From: a virus | Direction: 5' to 3' (one strand) | IMG/VR virus record: IMGVR_UViG_3300017917_001937 | Location: 1-48,037 of that record | DNA length: 48,037 bases | In this document: piece by piece, positions 46,593 through 48,037 of the stretch | Layout of the letters: every line of letters starts with the position of its first letter | How positions within the stretch are numbered: the first letter of the stretch is position 1 | The notes under the pieces: generated by a model | Database searches by the model: none | Seen by the model: the letters and a program-made list of their open reading frames with translations, nothing else | Told to the model about the DNA's origin: nothing | Position numbers and translations under genes: made by a program

Positions 46593-48037
46593 ATGACACA
46601 AATTCAAGTTACTAAAAGAGACGGACGTAAAGAATTACTAGATTTAGAAAAATTACATCGAGTGGTATTTTGGGCAACCGAAGGAATTACAGGTGTAAGT
46701 GCAAGTGAAGTAGAAATTAAAAGTCACATACAGTTTTATAACGGAATCAAAACAGCAGATATTCAAGAGACTTTGATTAAATCAGCAGCTGACCTAATTT
46801 CCGAAGAAACCCCCAACTATCAGTATGTAGCCGGCAGATTGATCAATTATCATTTGCGGAAACAAGTTTACGGTGATTATAAACCGTGGCCATTAATTGA
46901 TTTAGTTCGTAAAAATGTTGAATCTGGATTCTACGATCAAGGGCTACTTGACGCTTATTCGATTGACGAATGGAATCGATTGAATTCCTTTATTCATCAT
47001 GACAGAGATGAACATTTTACTTACGTGGCCATGGAACAATGGCGAGGCAAGTATCTTGTACAAAATCGTGTCACGAACGAAATTTACGAAACTCCACAAG
47101 TAGCTTATCTGTTGATTGCAGCAACACTATTTCAAAATTATTCTAAAGAAACTCGCTTGCAGTGGGTGAAAGATTATTATGACGCCATTAGCTTACACGA
47201 TATTAGTTTGCCTACTCCTGTCATGGCTGGTGTACGCACTCCGCAAAAGCAATTCTCGAGTTGCGTACTTATTGAAGCTGATGATAGTCTGGATAGCATT
47301 AATGCTACCACTAGCAGTATTGTTAAGTACGTCAGCCAAAAAGCCGGTATCGGAATCGGCGCTGGTAGAATACGAGCACTTGGCTCCCCAATACGAAACG
47401 GAGATGCTTACCACACCGGGGTTATACCTTTTTACAAGCTGTTCCAAAGCGCAACACGGAGTTGTTCGCAAGGGGGTGTACGTAATGGCGCCGCTACGTT
47501 GTATTACCCAATCTGGCACCTCGAGATTGAGGATCTAATCGTACTAAAGAACAATAAAGGAACTGAAGACAATCGTGTACGTCAAATGGATTATGGCGTA
47601 CAGTTTAACAAGTTGATGTATGAAAGACTAATTACAGGTGGTGATATCACCTGCTTTAGTCCCAATGATGTACCCGAGCTGTACTCTGCTTTTTTCAATG
47701 ATCAGGACCGATTCAAAGAGCTATACGAGCGAGCAGAGCGTAATACGAAGTTGAGAAAGAAGACCTACAAGGCAGCAGATTTGTTTAGTAGGTTTATGCA
47801 GGAACGCAAAGATACTGGACGCATCTATTTACAAAACGTCGATCATGCAAACACGCATTCGCCGTTTGATGAAAAAGTTGCACCAATCAAGATGAGTAAT
47901 CTTTGCGCGGAAATTGATTTGCCAACTGTGCCGTTACGAGATGTCAACGACGAGGATGGTAGGATCGCCCTGTGTACTTTATCAGCGATCAATTGGGGCA
48001 ATGTAAAAAGCCCACATGACTTCGAGAAGATGTGTAA
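46593..48037 (+). CDS. nrdA: class I ribonucleotide reductase large subunit, 3' truncated
   Basis: Open to the window end (481 codons). TAGAGG precedes ATG 46593. An ATP-cone (QIQVTKRDGRKELLDLEKLH) is followed by the catalytic domain: TPQKQFSSCVLIE holds the first active-site Cys, GAGRIRALGSPIRNG and CSQGGVRNGAATLY are core signatures, and MSNLCAEIDLPT holds the radical-site Cys and catalytic Glu. It reduces ribonucleotides with an NrdB partner, likely just downstream. The C-terminal Cys pair is outside the window. Confidence 0.95.
   Translation, partial: MTQIQVTKRDGRKELLDLEKLHRVVFWATEGITGVSASEVEIKSHIQFYNGIKTADIQETLIKSAADLISEETPNYQYVAGRLINYHLRKQVYGDYKPWPLIDLVRKNVESGFYDQGLLDAYSIDEWNRLNSFIHHDRDEHFTYVAMEQWRGKYLVQNRVTNEIYETPQVAYLLIAATLFQNYSKETRLQWVKDYYDAISLHDISLPTPVMAGVRTPQKQFSSCVLIEADDSLDSINATTSSIVKYVSQKAGIGIGAGRIRALGSPIRNGDAYHTGVIPFYKLFQSATRSCSQGGVRNGAATLYYPIWHLEIEDLIVLKNNKGTEDNRVRQMDYGVQFNKLMYERLITGGDITCFSPNDVPELYSAFFNDQDRFKELYERAERNTKLRKKTYKAADLFSRFMQERKDTGRIYLQNVDHANTHSPFDEKVAPIKMSNLCAEIDLPTVPLRDVNDEDGRIALCTLSAINWGNVKSPHDFEKMC

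Noticed and set aside
47179-47538. 119-residue ORF with a hydrophobic start inside nrdA
   Set aside because: The nrdA frame here carries invariant catalytic motifs; the other frame is a shadow without a clear ribosome site.
1-48037. tRNA genes, CRISPR arrays, insertion sequences
   Set aside because: Non-coding gaps are about 110 bases or less and none shows a tRNA cloverleaf, spaced repeats or transposase motifs by eye.

Overview
The window looks like part of the genome of a T4-like myovirus (class Caudoviricetes) that infects a Gram-negative, probably proteobacterial, host. The signs are a gp41-type replicative helicase next to a gp61-type primase, a UvsW-type helicase, a gp62-like clamp-loader candidate, long tail-fibre genes, prohead-core-like proteins, a class I ribonucleotide reductase large subunit, and dense packing with ATGA/TAATG overlaps. 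Host type is inferred from the ADP-heptose (LPS core) genes and the IscU/IscA proteins. No tRNA, rRNA, CRISPR array or insertion sequence was seen.

Layout. (1) 1-8030 is a sugar/LPS block: a nucleotide-sugar dehydratase, a sugar methyltransferase, a DUF6165-like protein, glycosyltransferase-like proteins (one frameshifted), and an ADP-heptose set with the HldE kinase and adenylyltransferase as separate genes plus an HldD epimerase. (2) 8027-15548 is an early-type region of small genes. It is driven by sigma70-like promoters, four of which share one promoter-plus-leader module. It holds ParB-like and HNH-like proteins, a GGCT-like protein, a family of small paralogues ending in HFGVE, tiny membrane proteins and an AAA ATPase, and it closes with a hairpin and a strong terminator. 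(3) 15547-22847 holds a leaderless gene, UvsW, conserved T4-like small proteins, a clamp-loader candidate, a C2H2 protein with a hydrophobic ORF embedded in another frame, a protein with three DnaE-like motifs, an HNH endonuclease and a zinc metallopeptidase. (4) 22848-33490 carries a minus-strand conserved gene and then an adhesin/tail-fibre block with very long genes. (5) 33465-34501 is a minus-strand island with a QueC-like enzyme and a Rossmann-like protein. (6) 34518-37024 is primase and helicase, the primase apparently leaderless. (7) 37020-43314 is a virion/late block preceded by NATAAATA or GCTAAATA motifs. It includes a nucleotidyltransferase-like and ligase-like pair, two monocistronic abundant-type proteins, a holin-like protein and prohead-core-like proteins. 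(8) 43344-48037 has IscU, IscA, a PD-(D/E)XK nuclease, a beta-helix fibre, a conserved protein and the start of nrdA.

The likely logic: early promoters use host RNA polymerase, and the late block uses T4-type late motifs. Replication is served by the primase, helicase and clamp-loader candidate, with UvsW for recombination. Nucleotide supply comes from NrdA. The sugar block probably alters host or virion glycans. The most unusual items are the split ADP-heptose cassette, the mini-DnaE-like protein, the nucleotidyltransferase plus ligase-like pair, the IscU-IscA pair, capsid-targeting-like N-termini, two leaderless promoters with identical geometry, and a hairpin loop complementary to Shine-Dalgarno sequences. 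All assignments rest on reading motifs by eye; no database search was run.
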